The notes: a model not told the origin generated them from the letters alone. Positions 1 to 6,283 are shown, counted from the first letter of the stretch. The stretch: 9,850 bases of DNA from Marinagarivorans sp. UBA5868 (GCA_002432095.1 DJFQ01000013.1:2905-12754); one strand, 5' to 3'. Made by a program: numbers and translations.

Positions 1-39
1 TGTCATCCCGCTTGCCGGCCTCCCATCGCCACCGTCGCG

Positions 40-74
40 GGCGCGGCGAGTTTAACAAAAAATGCCGCCGCGCC
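40..74. repeat. GC-rich inverted repeat downstream of uppP
   Basis: A perfect 9-bp inverted repeat (40-48 with 66-74) encloses a 17-nt AT-rich spacer containing six A residues (57-62). On the minus strand the A run reads as T6, 30 nt past the uppP stop and directly after a GC-rich stretch, so the site probably ends uppP transcription, although the T run lies in the loop of the perfect stem. The flanking words 'aaaatgcc' and 'gagttta' recur at the hairpin at 989-1016, so the two look related. Positions 1-39 hold nothing else that I can assign. Confidence 0.4.
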
Positions 75-91
75 TGCGCCGATTTCGCCGG

Positions 92-892
92 TCAGTGCAG
101 CAAGACGAAGTAGATCACGGCGCCCAAAATCAGCCGATAAATCACGTAGGGCATCATGCCGAAACGGTTGAGCCATTGGAGAAAGAAGTGAATGGCGATG
201 ATCGCCGTGATAAACGCCGTCACTCCGCCAAGTAGAAAATGGGTCCACTCCACCACCAGCTCACTCTGGGCCAGTTCGATAATTTTGAGGGACGCAGCCA
301 GGGCAGTGATGGGAATGGCCAGCAAAAAAGAAAATCGCGCTGCTGCTTCCCTGGTCAGTCCGAGCAGCAAGCCAGCGGTAATGGTGATCCCCGACCGGGA
401 CGTGCCAGGAATCAGAGAAATCGCTTGCGCCAGGCCGATAAACGCCACGTCCCCCCAAGTCAACCGGTTGAGATCGCGCTCGGCGCGATTGCTGGCGTCG
501 GCAATGCCCAGCAGCAGACCGAACACCAAGGTAGTGATCACAATGACGGACACGGAGCGCAGGCTAGTTTCAATCAGATCCATTAACGCCAAACCGGCAA
601 GCCCGGTGGGAATGGTGCCCAGCACCACCGCCCAAGCAAGCCGACTCTGGCCCACTTGCTGGCGTTTGACCACTGACATGATGCCGTCGCGAGTAATGGC
701 GAGAAGATCCTTGCGGAAATACAGCACCACGGCCAACAAGGTGCCCACATGAACCGCCAGATCAAATGCCACCCCCTGGTCCTGCCAGCCGGTGACGACC
801 GGCACCAGAATCAGGTGCGCGGAGCTGGATATGGGGAGAAATTCGGTAATGCCCTGGAGAATGCCCAGGATGAGCGTCTGCAAAATCGTCAT
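92..892 (-). CDS. uppP: Undecaprenyl-diphosphatase UppP (BacA family)
   Basis: Integral inner-membrane enzyme that dephosphorylates undecaprenyl diphosphate to undecaprenyl phosphate, recycling the lipid carrier for peptidoglycan and other surface polymers; overexpression of the family is linked to bacitracin resistance. The 266-residue length is normal. Both family signatures are visible: residues 14-26 (GITEFLPISSSAH) with the conserved Glu17, Ser23 and His26, and PGTSRSG at 162-168 with Arg166. The rest is strongly hydrophobic and should form about eight membrane segments, ending in a hydrophobic tail (YFVLLH). ATG at 892 matches the usual start MTILQTLILGILQG; no strong Shine-Dalgarno precedes it. 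It is transcribed divergently from tapT and appears monocistronic. The family call is secure. Confidence 0.97.
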   Translation of the reverse strand: MTILQTLILGILQGITEFLPISSSAHLILVPVVTGWQDQGVAFDLAVHVGTLLAVVLYFRKDLLAITRDGIMSVVKRQQVGQSRLAWAVVLGTIPTGLAGLALMDLIETSLRSVSVIVITTLVFGLLLGIADASNRAERDLNRLTWGDVAFIGLAQAISLIPGTSRSGITITAGLLLGLTREAAARFSFLLAIPITALAASLKIIELAQSELVVEWTHFLLGGVTAFITAIIAIHFFLQWLNRFGMMPYVIYRLILGAVIYFVLLH

Positions 893-988
893 GAGAGATT
901 ACATCGATAGGTCAGCGGGACGGCTGATGCTGGTTGAGTCCAATGCGGCAACCCGCCGCAACCAGGGCGGTGTGAATGTGTAAAATGC

Positions 989-1016
989 CGGCGCCGCCGG
1001 GCCGCTGGCGGCGCCG
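989..1016. terminator. Symmetric GC-rich hairpin between divergent genes
   Basis: A perfect 10-bp GC-only stem (989-998 with 1007-1016) closes an 8-nt loop. It is preceded by 'taaaatgc' and followed by 'agtttaaaa', giving short A/T flanks on both sides, as in a bidirectional intrinsic terminator. Its place is unusual: it sits between the start of uppP (leftward) and the start of tapT (rightward), where no transcript needs to end unless it blocks read-through or marks a lost gene. It shares flanking words with the inverted repeat at 40-74. Confidence 0.55.
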
Positions 1017-1044
1017 AGTTTAAAAGAACCGCCATCACCCGTAC

Positions 1045-1050
1045 AAGGAG
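1045..1050 (+). promoter_or_regulatory. Shine-Dalgarno AAGGAG that decides the tapT start
   Basis: A strong AAGGAG ends 6 nt before the in-frame CTG at 1057, whereas nothing resembling a ribosome-binding site precedes the TTG at 1093. The reading frame is open from 1024. This favours initiation at CTG 1057. Confidence 0.5.
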
Positions 1051-1056
1051 AGGATT

Positions 1057-1782
1057 CTGCTTACCGCTTTTCATCATCTTCGCCAAAGCTGTTTGGCGAC
1101 CTCCACCCGGCCCTTTCTCGCTCGCGGCAAGTCCGTGCGCCGTTGCAGAACCTGCCTATTGGCCGAGACCGTTTGCATTTGCCCTTGGGCGGTTCCCCGC
1201 CAGAGTGATGTGGATTTTGTTTTGCTGTTGCATCGGGACGAAGTGTTCAAACCCACCAATACAGGGCGTCTAATCGCCGATATTCTTCCGGCCAATACCA
1301 CCGCCTTCGAATGGTCCCGCACCGAACCGCCGGCAGATCTGCTCGCGCTTCTGCAGGATCCGGCTCGTTATCCGGTGATCGTATTTCCGGCGGAAGAGGG
1401 CGGCGAGCGCGAAGTTCACACGAACGTGCCGGATTTAAAAGGCAAGCGATTGACCCTGATTTTATTGGACGGCACCTGGCGCCAGGCCAGCCGCATGTTC
1501 CGCTCCAGCACCTGGCTTTCGGGCCTACCCGCGTTAACATTCAGCGAGCCGCAACTCGGGCGCTACGCCGTTCGGCAAAAAATTCGCGACGGCCAACTCG
1601 CCACTGCGGAGGCTGCGGCAGAGCTGCTGCGCTTGTGCGGCGAAGAGGAAAATGGCCAAGTGTTGGAGGATTATTTCGTGGTGTTCAACCAGCATTACCT
1701 TTCCACCCGCACCGGCCGACCGGTTGCGCAGCTGACCGCGCATCAGCGTCTTGCGGATTTGCGGCAGGCTTTGGGTGGCTGA
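1057..1782 (+). CDS. tapT: DTW-domain tRNA-uridine aminocarboxypropyltransferase, TapT/YfiP type
   Basis: DTW-domain proteins of the E. coli YfiP (TapT) type transfer the 3-amino-3-carboxypropyl group of S-adenosylmethionine to uridine 47 of tRNA (acp3U). Visible features: TRPFLARG near the N-terminus, a zinc-type cluster CRTCLLAETVCIC, the NTGRLIADILP block, and the signature LLDGTW followed by RQASRMF. These follow the order I remember for E. coli YfiP. The first conventional start is TTG at 1093 (229 residues), which has no ribosome-binding site. CTG at 1057 (241 residues) has AAGGAG at ideal spacing and adds LLTAFHHLRQSC, which resembles the leucine/arginine-rich N-terminus of YfiP ahead of RPFLARG; I therefore prefer 1057. 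The gene is divergent from uppP. Family assignment is secure; the exact start is less so. Confidence 0.9.
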   Translation: MLTAFHHLRQSCLATSTRPFLARGKSVRRCRTCLLAETVCICPWAVPRQSDVDFVLLLHRDEVFKPTNTGRLIADILPANTTAFEWSRTEPPADLLALLQDPARYPVIVFPAEEGGEREVHTNVPDLKGKRLTLILLDGTWRQASRMFRSSTWLSGLPALTFSEPQLGRYAVRQKIRDGQLATAEAAAELLRLCGEEENGQVLEDYFVVFNQHYLSTRTGRPVAQLTAHQRLADLRQALGG

Positions 1783-1797
1783 GCGTTTGTTCGCCGG

Positions 1798-1829
1798 TAA
1801 GGTCGTAAGCTCTTAAGGTCGTAAGCTCT
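1798..1829 (+). repeat. 16-bp perfect tandem duplication
   Basis: The 16-mer taaggtcgtaagctct occurs twice head to tail (1798-1813 and 1814-1829), between the tapT stop and the ribosome-binding site of the next gene. It is intergenic and looks like a replication-slippage duplication. No role is evident. Confidence 0.9.
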
Positions 1830-1860
1830 AACGGATTCTGCTAATTCACGGGGGGAAAGT

Positions 1861-2322
1861 ATGAAAGCATTGGAATTGAAAATTCCACCGCTGGTTCTGG
1901 TGTTGATAATCGGTGGTTTGATGGGCTTGCTGGCGTCCGTCAGCCGAGAATTTTTGCTGCCCCTCGCGATTCGCTGGTGGGGCATGCTGATGCTCGTGAT
2001 ACCCGGACTTATCCTGATTCTTGCTGGTGCATGGCACTTCCGCCGCCGCGGTACCACTCTTAACCCCCTGCACCCAGAAACTGCTTCCGCCCTGGTGACC
2101 AGCGGCGTCTACCGCATCAGCCGCAACCCCATGTATGCGGGATTCTTGCTGGGCCTCTGTGGCTGGGCCTGCTATCTCGCTAACCGATATGCCTTAGCCG
2201 GCCCAGTCATTTTTGTGCTCTACATGAATTATTTCCAGATTCGCCCGGAAGAGCGGGCGCTGGAACGGCTTTTCGGCCAGGAGTACGACGCCTATCGCCG
2301 TCTGGTGCGGCGCTGGCTGTAG
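1861..2322 (+). CDS. Membrane methyltransferase, isoprenylcysteine/phospholipid methyltransferase (ICMT/PEMT) type
   Basis: A 153-residue integral membrane protein. Hydrophobic segments lie at about 9-26, 37-59 and 93-125. The family motif GVYRISRNPMYAGFLL (82-97) is followed by the C-terminal RPEE-x-LE-x-x-FG-x-x-YDAYRR block (128-147), which in this family forms the S-adenosylmethionine-binding part. Bacterial members methylate small or lipid-like substrates at the inner membrane; the substrate cannot be told from sequence. ATG at 1861 is preceded by a G-rich purine stretch (gggggaaag) that serves as ribosome-binding site. It lies 78 nt after tapT on the same strand and may be co-transcribed with it. 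The last codons already belong to the 17-bp repeat that follows. Confidence 0.88.
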   Translation: MKALELKIPPLVLVLIIGGLMGLLASVSREFLLPLAIRWWGMLMLVIPGLILILAGAWHFRRRGTTLNPLHPETASALVTSGVYRISRNPMYAGFLLGLCGWACYLANRYALAGPVIFVLYMNYFQIRPEERALERLFGQEYDAYRRLVRRWL

Positions 2323-2372
2323 TTAAGTGATGGTTGTAGTTAAGCGATGGCTGTCGTTAAGCGATGGTTGTG
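2311..2372 (+). repeat. 17-bp imperfect tandem repeat, about 3.5 copies
   Basis: Units of 17 bp, consensus gttaagcgatggttgta, run at 2322-2338, 2339-2355 and 2356-2372 with one to three differences each. The bases at 2311-2321 (cgctggctgta) match the end of a unit. The array therefore begins in the final codons and stop of the methyltransferase gene. The partial copy may be the parent of the array, amplified by slippage. Confidence 0.85.
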
Positions 2373-2383
2373 CTCGCGGGGCA

Positions 2384-2683
2384 TCAAGCATCCGCAGCCG
2401 TCATCGCCGCCAGCTCGCCGCTGCGGGCCTCGATATCCAAACCCGTCGTGCATTTAAGCAACTCACTGATTTGATGAGGCTCGCTCGCGCCCCAGTGATA
2501 GCGCAATAACGCATCCTCCAGTTGATTGATGTAGGCGGCAATGTCATTGAGCTGGTTTGCGTTCAGCGCGATTTTCGGCGCGCGGTCCATGTGAATAGTG
2601 TCAATCACCCGCAAGCGTAACCCAGGGTCGCAGGCGTCGAGATTGAGAATGCCAAAATCGGAGCTGGCTTGAGAATTATCCAT
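2384..2683 (-). CDS. Hypothetical protein, 99 residues
   Basis: I do not recognise this protein. It is soluble and acidic, with no signal peptide or membrane segment. Residues around 42-62 (NANQLNDIAAYINQLEDALLRY) look like an amphipathic helix, followed by a second helical stretch (PHQISELLKC). Two cysteines, at about residues 18 and 78, form no recognised motif. The composition looks like a real protein rather than a chance frame, and the plus-strand overlap is poor. ATG at 2683 has no clear ribosome-binding site. It is divergent from gabD, with 188 nt between the two starts, and its 3' end abuts the 17-bp repeats. Confidence 0.6.
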   Translation of the reverse strand: MDNSQASSDFGILNLDACDPGLRLRVIDTIHMDRAPKIALNANQLNDIAAYINQLEDALLRYHWGASEPHQISELLKCTTGLDIEARSGELAAMTAADA

Positions 2684-2871
2684 AGGTGAATCCGTGGTCG
2701 ATAGTTTAGCTGTTGATGAAGATGACGAAGCTTAACCCGACAGCGAAGCAGGCGCAGCAGTTGTCGCAGATTTGTTAGTCGAGCACTCTAATGTCCCGCC
2801 TGGCTGAATCCTATGCCGGCTTCAGCATCCAATACTGAATAATCCCTGCAACCGCCGTTGAGGACAGCCGT

Positions 2872-4311
2872 ATGAAACTTAAAAATCCAGAGCTTCTGCA
2901 GCAGGCAAATTATTGGGACGGCTTGTGGCGCCAGTCCGCTACCGGTGAGTTTATTGAAGTGGCCAACCCTTCCACTCGGATGGTGATCGGCAAGGTGCCG
3001 CGGGTAAGTCGCGCCGAAGTAGCATCGGCCATCACCGCTGCTGAGCAGGCATTCATCTCCTGGCGACAACAGACCGCGCAAAAACGCGGGCAGATATTGC
3101 GCGGGTGGAGCGAATTATTGTTGCAACATCAGGAAGATCTGGCGGAAATCATGACGTCTGAGCAAGGCAAACCTTTGGCGGAGGCCAAAGGCGAAGTTCG
3201 TTACGCGGCGTCATATCTGCAGTGGTTTAGCGAGGAGGCGGTGCGCAATTATGGCGATATTATTCCCGCACAAAAACCGGGGCAAAAAATCCTGGTGCAA
3301 AAGCAACCGATCGGCGTTTGCGCCTGTATTACCCCCTGGAATTTTCCCATTGCAATGCTCGCACGCAAAGTCGCCGCCGCCCTAGCGGCTGGCTGCACGG
3401 TGGTGGCGAAGCCCGCGGAATTAACCCCATTCTCGGCACTCGCTTTGGCACTGCTCGGTGAGCGCGCCGGCGTTCCCGCCGGTGTGTTTAATGTGATAAC
3501 CGGTGACTCCGCTGCCATAGGCGATGAATTTACCGAGAATCCCATCGTCAGAAAAATCAGCTTTACCGGCTCCACTCGCGTCGGCAAGTTATTGCAACAA
3601 AAAAGCGCCACCAATCTCACGAAATTATCATTGGAGTTGGGTGGTAATGCGCCTTTAATTATTTTTGACGATGCCGATCTGGATCTCGCTGTGAAAGGCG
3701 CCATCGCTGCGAAATTCCGCAATGCTGGACAAACCTGCGTCTGTGTAAATCGCCTGTTGGTGCAGCGCACGGTTTACGAACAAGTAATGCAAAAATTAGA
3801 TGGGGCAGTTGCAGAATTAAAAGTCGGAGATGGACATCAGGAAGGCGTAAAAATAGGTCCACTGATTAATCAATCTGCTGTAGAAAAATTCATCCGCCAT
3901 TTCGATGATGCCATGGAAAAAGGCGCCAAATTAATTTGCGGTGACGGAAAATCAGATAATCTTTTTATAAAACCTGTGCTGCTCGCCGACGCCAAACCCA
4001 ATATGCTGTTCTGCCGCGAAGAAACCTTTGCGCCACTCTTAGCCGCGATTCCTTTTGATACCGAAGAAGAAGCCATTCAACTTGCCAACGACACACCCTA
4101 TGGCCTCGCCGCCTATTTTTATTCCAACAATGTACAGCGCATTATGCGCGTCAGCGACGCCATCGAAAGCGGCATGATCGGCGTCAACGAAACCGCCATC
4201 TCCAACGCTGCGGCACCTTTTGGTGGGGTTAAATGGTCGGGTTATGGTAGGGAAGGATCGAGGTATGGGATGGATGAATATTTAACGATTAAGTATGTTT
4301 TGATGGGGTGA
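2872..4311 (+). CDS. gabD: Succinate-semialdehyde dehydrogenase (NAD(P)+), GabD type
   Basis: Oxidises succinate semialdehyde to succinate, the last step of the GABA shunt, in the cytoplasm. The 479-residue length is typical. Aldehyde dehydrogenase landmarks are in order: PWNFP with Asn157, cofactor-binding Lys180 (VVAKPAE), glycine motif FTGSTRVG at 231-238, general base Glu255 in LELGG, nucleophile Cys289 in GQTCVC, and EETFAP with Glu384. The NAGQTCVC-x-NR stretch and the C-terminal APFGG-x-K-x-SG-x-GREGS...GMDEYL-x-IKY are characteristic of GabD and match the E. coli protein closely from memory. Cys291, two residues after the nucleophile, is the residue that forms a redox disulfide in some family members. 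ATG 2872 has GAGGA (2860-2864) at 7-nt spacing. No gabT or gabP is in the window, so the gene stands alone. Cofactor preference cannot be decided. Confidence 0.95.
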   Translation: MKLKNPELLQQANYWDGLWRQSATGEFIEVANPSTRMVIGKVPRVSRAEVASAITAAEQAFISWRQQTAQKRGQILRGWSELLLQHQEDLAEIMTSEQGKPLAEAKGEVRYAASYLQWFSEEAVRNYGDIIPAQKPGQKILVQKQPIGVCACITPWNFPIAMLARKVAAALAAGCTVVAKPAELTPFSALALALLGERAGVPAGVFNVITGDSAAIGDEFTENPIVRKISFTGSTRVGKLLQQKSATNLTKLSLELGGNAPLIIFDDADLDLAVKGAIAAKFRNAGQTCVCVNRLLVQRTVYEQVMQKLDGAVAELKVGDGHQEGVKIGPLINQSAVEKFIRHFDDAMEKGAKLICGDGKSDNLFIKPVLLADAKPNMLFCREETFAPLLAAIPFDTEEEAIQLANDTPYGLAAYFYSNNVQRIMRVSDAIESGMIGVNETAISNAAAPFGGVKWSGYGREGSRYGMDEYLTIKYVLMG

Positions 4312-4473
4312 CCGCAGCTACGTGTGGCTAATTCTCCGCCTCGGCGGCCGCGGCTTTCACTGTGTCTGGAAAGGTTACGCAAAATAATGTTTGTTTTTCT
4401 CCGCACAGATGCCCATGAAATCAATGGTGGCGTAGTGGCGTCGCGATAGCGCCAAGCCGCTTTGACGGTCGCG
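4312..4473. other. Intergenic stretch between convergent gabD and the lipoprotein gene
   Basis: Apart from a very tight hairpin (4336-4340 with 4343-4347, 2-nt loop) and a weak stem (TGGCG/CGCCA around 4436-4455), I see no terminator with a T run. The minus strand is open through here, but the reading looks like a shadow frame. Confidence 0.4.
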
Positions 4474-4914
4474 TTAGCGGTTCGCAGTAGATTTCGCAAA
4501 ATACTCCCCAGATAATTTTTTTAAACCATCGGGCACCAAGGACTGCCATTGTGTGATAAGTGAATCGTTTTTCTTTTTCAACGAAAACAATGTGCTGCCA
4601 ATGTCGTACACCGCGATACCTAAAGGATTTTTGGTCGTGCCATCGGTGTAGCTTTTAAACGTAACAGCGACTGCGTCTTCTGAAGGTTTGGTGGTGCATA
4701 GGATATGATCGTCGGTTTGTAGGCCGACGATATCGATGGTGCATTTGTTGTCGGCAATGGTGAGGTTGTATTCAATAAAACTGCTGATACCGCCGGCGCC
4801 TTCGCCGAGCTCGTGTTCGTAGAGGTAGGCGCCGCGCCAGTCGGTTTCGGCTTGCGTTTTACAGCCGAGTAATGCGGTGGGAAAGATGCACCAGAATAAA
4901 AAAGATCGTTTCAT
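4474..4914 (-). CDS. Small lipoprotein, predicted immunity partner of the adjacent hydrolase
   Basis: A 146-residue protein with a lipoprotein signal: positive MKR, hydrophobic run, lipobox ALLGC with Cys18 as the lipidated residue. The mature part reads like a compact beta-rich domain: W-x-GAYLYEHELGEGAGG, FIEYNLTI, C-x-IDIVGLQTDDHILC, VTFKSYTDGT, YDIGSTLFSLKKK, W-x-SLVP and GEYFAK. This resembles a family I remember as DUF5991 (number unchecked). Cys58 and Cys73 could form a disulfide in the periplasm. ATG 4914 lies 2 nt after the stop of the hydrolase gene, with AAAGG in the end of that gene as ribosome-binding site, so translation is probably coupled. A lipoprotein held in the periplasm directly behind a peptidoglycan hydrolase gene is the common form of effector immunity. 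A fragment of a paralogue lies at 7182-7245. Existence is secure; the role is inferred. Confidence 0.85.
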   Translation of the reverse strand: MKRSFLFWCIFPTALLGCKTQAETDWRGAYLYEHELGEGAGGISSFIEYNLTIADNKCTIDIVGLQTDDHILCTTKPSEDAVAVTFKSYTDGTTKNPLGIAVYDIGSTLFSLKKKNDSLITQWQSLVPDGLKKLSGEYFAKSTANR

Positions 4915-4916
4915 AT

Positions 4917-5768
4917 TTAACCTTTGTAACCTTTCGTTAAACCCTTGGTGTACATCGCCCGCACTTTAACGGAGATTTCCGCAGGCGTAATAATGCCGTC
5001 TTTGTTGGAATCGAAGCCGGCGTTTTGTTCGTAGGTTTTCTTACCTTTCGTAAACAGAGAGGAATCGGCTGCCCGTCCGACGGCAGCGGGGTAGAGGATG
5101 GACATGTAAACATCTTCCAAGGTACGGATGGATTTTCTCACCAGCTTGAAGTAACTTTCCACATAATCCAACTGTTGCACCGCGTCCATTTTTGCAAGAG
5201 CCTCGACCGTGGTGCCTAGATGTATGGCGGTGGATGGCATGAATTGGATCAAACCGGTGGCGCCACTGCCGGCGGCGTTTTTGATAGAGGGGCTGAAGGT
5301 GCCGCCGGTCTCAAATGCCATGCAGGCCATCAGATAATCTGGAGAGACCCCTAATCCTGCGGCAATTTTGATTACCTTTTGTTTGAATGCCGGTGTTACT
5401 TTGGCGCCCCAGGCAATCTCACCAGTAGGGGAGGTGGGATGATTGTCCAGCTCCACACTGTATTTTGGCTTTTTGGGTTGGTCAAAACAGCAGAAGTGAG
5501 TGGAAAGGTAAGTGGGTGTTCCTTTGCTGTATCGGCTCAATACTGACCAGGTCTTGCCGCCAGCTTCGATTAGGCCATCCGGAAATTGAAAACCCATCAC
5601 TTCGCTTTGAAACAATTCAATCCGCTCAATGGTTTTGGCGCCGACGAAACGGTCGGTGTCGAGTAGTCGATAAGGAATGCGGATCGCACGGTTGAGCAAA
5701 TTTTGTACTTCAAAAACGTCCGCTTTTACATTTTTGCCTTTTTTTCCTACTGATGATTTGATGGCCAT
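4917..5768 (-). CDS. Peptidoglycan hydrolase (PG-binding + transglycosylase-like), likely secreted antibacterial effector
   Basis: A 283-residue protein from ATG 5768, chosen because GGAG lies 8 nt upstream; the longer TTG start at 5807 has no such site. Residues 4-80 form a peptidoglycan-binding-like domain (SVGKKGKNVKADVFEVQNLLN ... VGAKTIERIELFQ). Residues 120-235 look like a lysozyme/transglycosylase core with candidate catalytic Glu153 in MAFETGG, then NAAGSGATGLIQFMPSTA and YMSILYPAAVG. The C-terminus holds a canonical 12-residue EF-hand loop, Asp253 to Glu264 (D-S-N-K-D-G-I-I-T-P-A-E), so calcium may matter. There is no signal peptide, as expected for a cargo of a contractile secretion machine rather than an Sec-exported autolysin. 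The immunity-like lipoprotein follows after 2 nt. A phage-type endolysin or spanin-less lysozyme is the main alternative. Hydrolase fold: fairly sure. Effector role: inferred. Confidence 0.85.
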   Translation of the reverse strand: MAIKSSVGKKGKNVKADVFEVQNLLNRAIRIPYRLLDTDRFVGAKTIERIELFQSEVMGFQFPDGLIEAGGKTWSVLSRYSKGTPTYLSTHFCCFDQPKKPKYSVELDNHPTSPTGEIAWGAKVTPAFKQKVIKIAAGLGVSPDYLMACMAFETGGTFSPSIKNAAGSGATGLIQFMPSTAIHLGTTVEALAKMDAVQQLDYVESYFKLVRKSIRTLEDVYMSILYPAAVGRAADSSLFTKGKKTYEQNAGFDSNKDGIITPAEISVKVRAMYTKGLTKGYKG

Positions 5769-5849
5769 ATTCCGTTCTCCGTGGCGGTGTTGGGGAAATC
5801 TCGGCAATTCTATCGGTGGTGCGTGGGCGTAGCAATAGGCGGCAACCGA

Positions 5850-5869
5850 CGAGCCAAAGATGAGGCTCG
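5850..5869 (-). terminator. Short hairpin after the broken gene tail
   Basis: A 6-bp stem (cgagcc 5850-5855 with ggctcg 5864-5869) begins 1 nt after the stop of the pseudogene tail on the minus strand. No T run follows, so it is at best a weak terminator, or simply an attenuating hairpin between the tail and the hydrolase gene. Confidence 0.3.
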
Positions 5870-5870
5870 A

Positions 5871-5985
5871 TTATTTACCGCCGTGGTCAATTGACCAGAA
5901 ATACACGTTTATTTTAGGTTGCTTAGCTTGTCAGGAGCTTGCTTTTAAATCGAGTGTTGAGAAAAAAGCCAATGCCGGGGTTCAA
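5871..5985 (-). pseudogene. Broken C-terminal tail of an unknown gene (copy 1)
   Basis: In minus-strand translation the frame gives HWLFSQHSI, a stop, KQAPDKLSNLK, and a second stop (TAA, 5909-5911). After a one-base shift it continues as INVYFWSIDHGGK and ends with TAA at 5871-5873. The pieces align with the open tail at 7301-7450 (NWALCPDDEIETPDKLSTLK, then VSLHFWPM). At the nucleotide level 20 of 24 bases agree between 5912-5935 and 7349-7372. One internal stop and one frameshift make it a pseudogene. An inverted repeat (about 5981-6000, ttcaatcgat/aatcgatgaa) borders it upstream. I do not know the parent family. Its place just ahead of the hydrolase gene suggests the end of a cassette-carrying gene. 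Confidence 0.6.
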
Positions 5986-6052
5986 TCGATAATCGATGAA
6001 GTATTGGTGGCATGTTAGAGGCAATGGCGCCCGTTTATCTTCTCGAATTATC

Positions 6053-6112
6053 CCGCCCGTCCACTGGCGTGAAGGGAATCACCGGGCGGCGTTTCGCGAA
6101 TACCGCGAACGC
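6053..6112. repeat. Strongly structured intergenic block (two adjacent hairpins)
   Basis: Stem A pairs ccgcccg (6053-6059) with cgggcgg (6083-6089). Stem B pairs gcgtttcgcg (6089-6098) with cgcgaacgc (6104-6112), nine base pairs with one bulged T and a 5-nt loop. A third small stem (6123-6126 with 6136-6139) follows. This resembles REP/BIME-type palindromes or a structured RNA; no second copy occurs in the window. Confidence 0.4.
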
Positions 6113-6137
6113 AGGAGCGTAAGAGCGGCCGACTAGC

Positions 6138-6215
6138 TCAATATAATCCATGAGATCTGAGCCGGCGCATATGCTTCTTAACCTTATTTCTAACGGTGCA
6201 GATCTTAGTTTCCAT
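6138..6215 (-). CDS. Possible 25-residue highly basic peptide
   Basis: Minus-strand ATG at 6215 is preceded by GAGGTG at exactly 5 nt and opens a 25-codon frame, METKICTVRNKVKKHMRRL then RSHGLY, ending in TGA. Ten residues are Lys, Arg or His. It could be a leader peptide or small protein ahead of the structured block 6053-6112, which would be its downstream RNA. An overlapping frame (GTG 6223 to 6035, 62 codons) is the alternative, but its start overlaps the Shine-Dalgarno. Evidence is only the ribosome-binding site and composition. Confidence 0.3.
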   Translation of the reverse strand: METKICTVRNKVKKHMRRLRSHGLY

Positions 6216-6236
6216 CCATTCACCTCGTGGTTATTA

Positions 6237-6256
6237 AATACGATTAATTACGTATT
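6237..6256. promoter_or_regulatory. AT-rich dyad overlapping a -35 box
   Basis: aatacg (6237-6242) and cgtatt (6251-6256) form an inverted repeat with an 8-nt AT-only spacer. The right arm overlaps the -35 hexamer of the promoter at 6255-6283, which is where a repressor would bind. Confidence 0.35.
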
Positions 6257-6283
6257 GCCTCCCTTAAGCTCGCCGTCTATAAA
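6255..6283 (+). promoter_or_regulatory. Sigma70-type promoter for the lipoprotein gene at 6332
   Basis: TTGCCT (6255-6260), a 17-nt spacer, and TATAAA (6278-6283) make a good sigma70 match. Transcription would begin near 6290, giving an AT-rich leader of about 40 nt before ATG 6332. Confidence 0.6.

Noticed and set aside
3..248. 81-codon minus-strand frame at the left edge
   Set aside because: It overlaps the 3' end of uppP in another frame and its GC-rich low-complexity translation has no family features.
4336..4347. Hairpin after gabD as a terminator
   Set aside because: Only five base pairs with a 2-nt loop and no T run follow.
4242..4499. 85-codon minus-strand frame spanning the gabD end and the lipoprotein end
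   Set aside because: Arg-rich, no ribosome-binding site, overlaps two well-supported genes; typical shadow frame.
5769..5807. Longer N-terminus of the hydrolase from TTG 5807
   Set aside because: TTG start without a ribosome-binding site; the ATG at 5768 has GGAG at good spacing and begins the peptidoglycan-binding domain directly.
6035..6223. 62-codon minus-strand frame starting at GTG 6223
   Set aside because: Its start overlaps the Shine-Dalgarno of the better-placed ATG at 6215, and most of it is the structured palindromic block, which can keep a frame open by chance.
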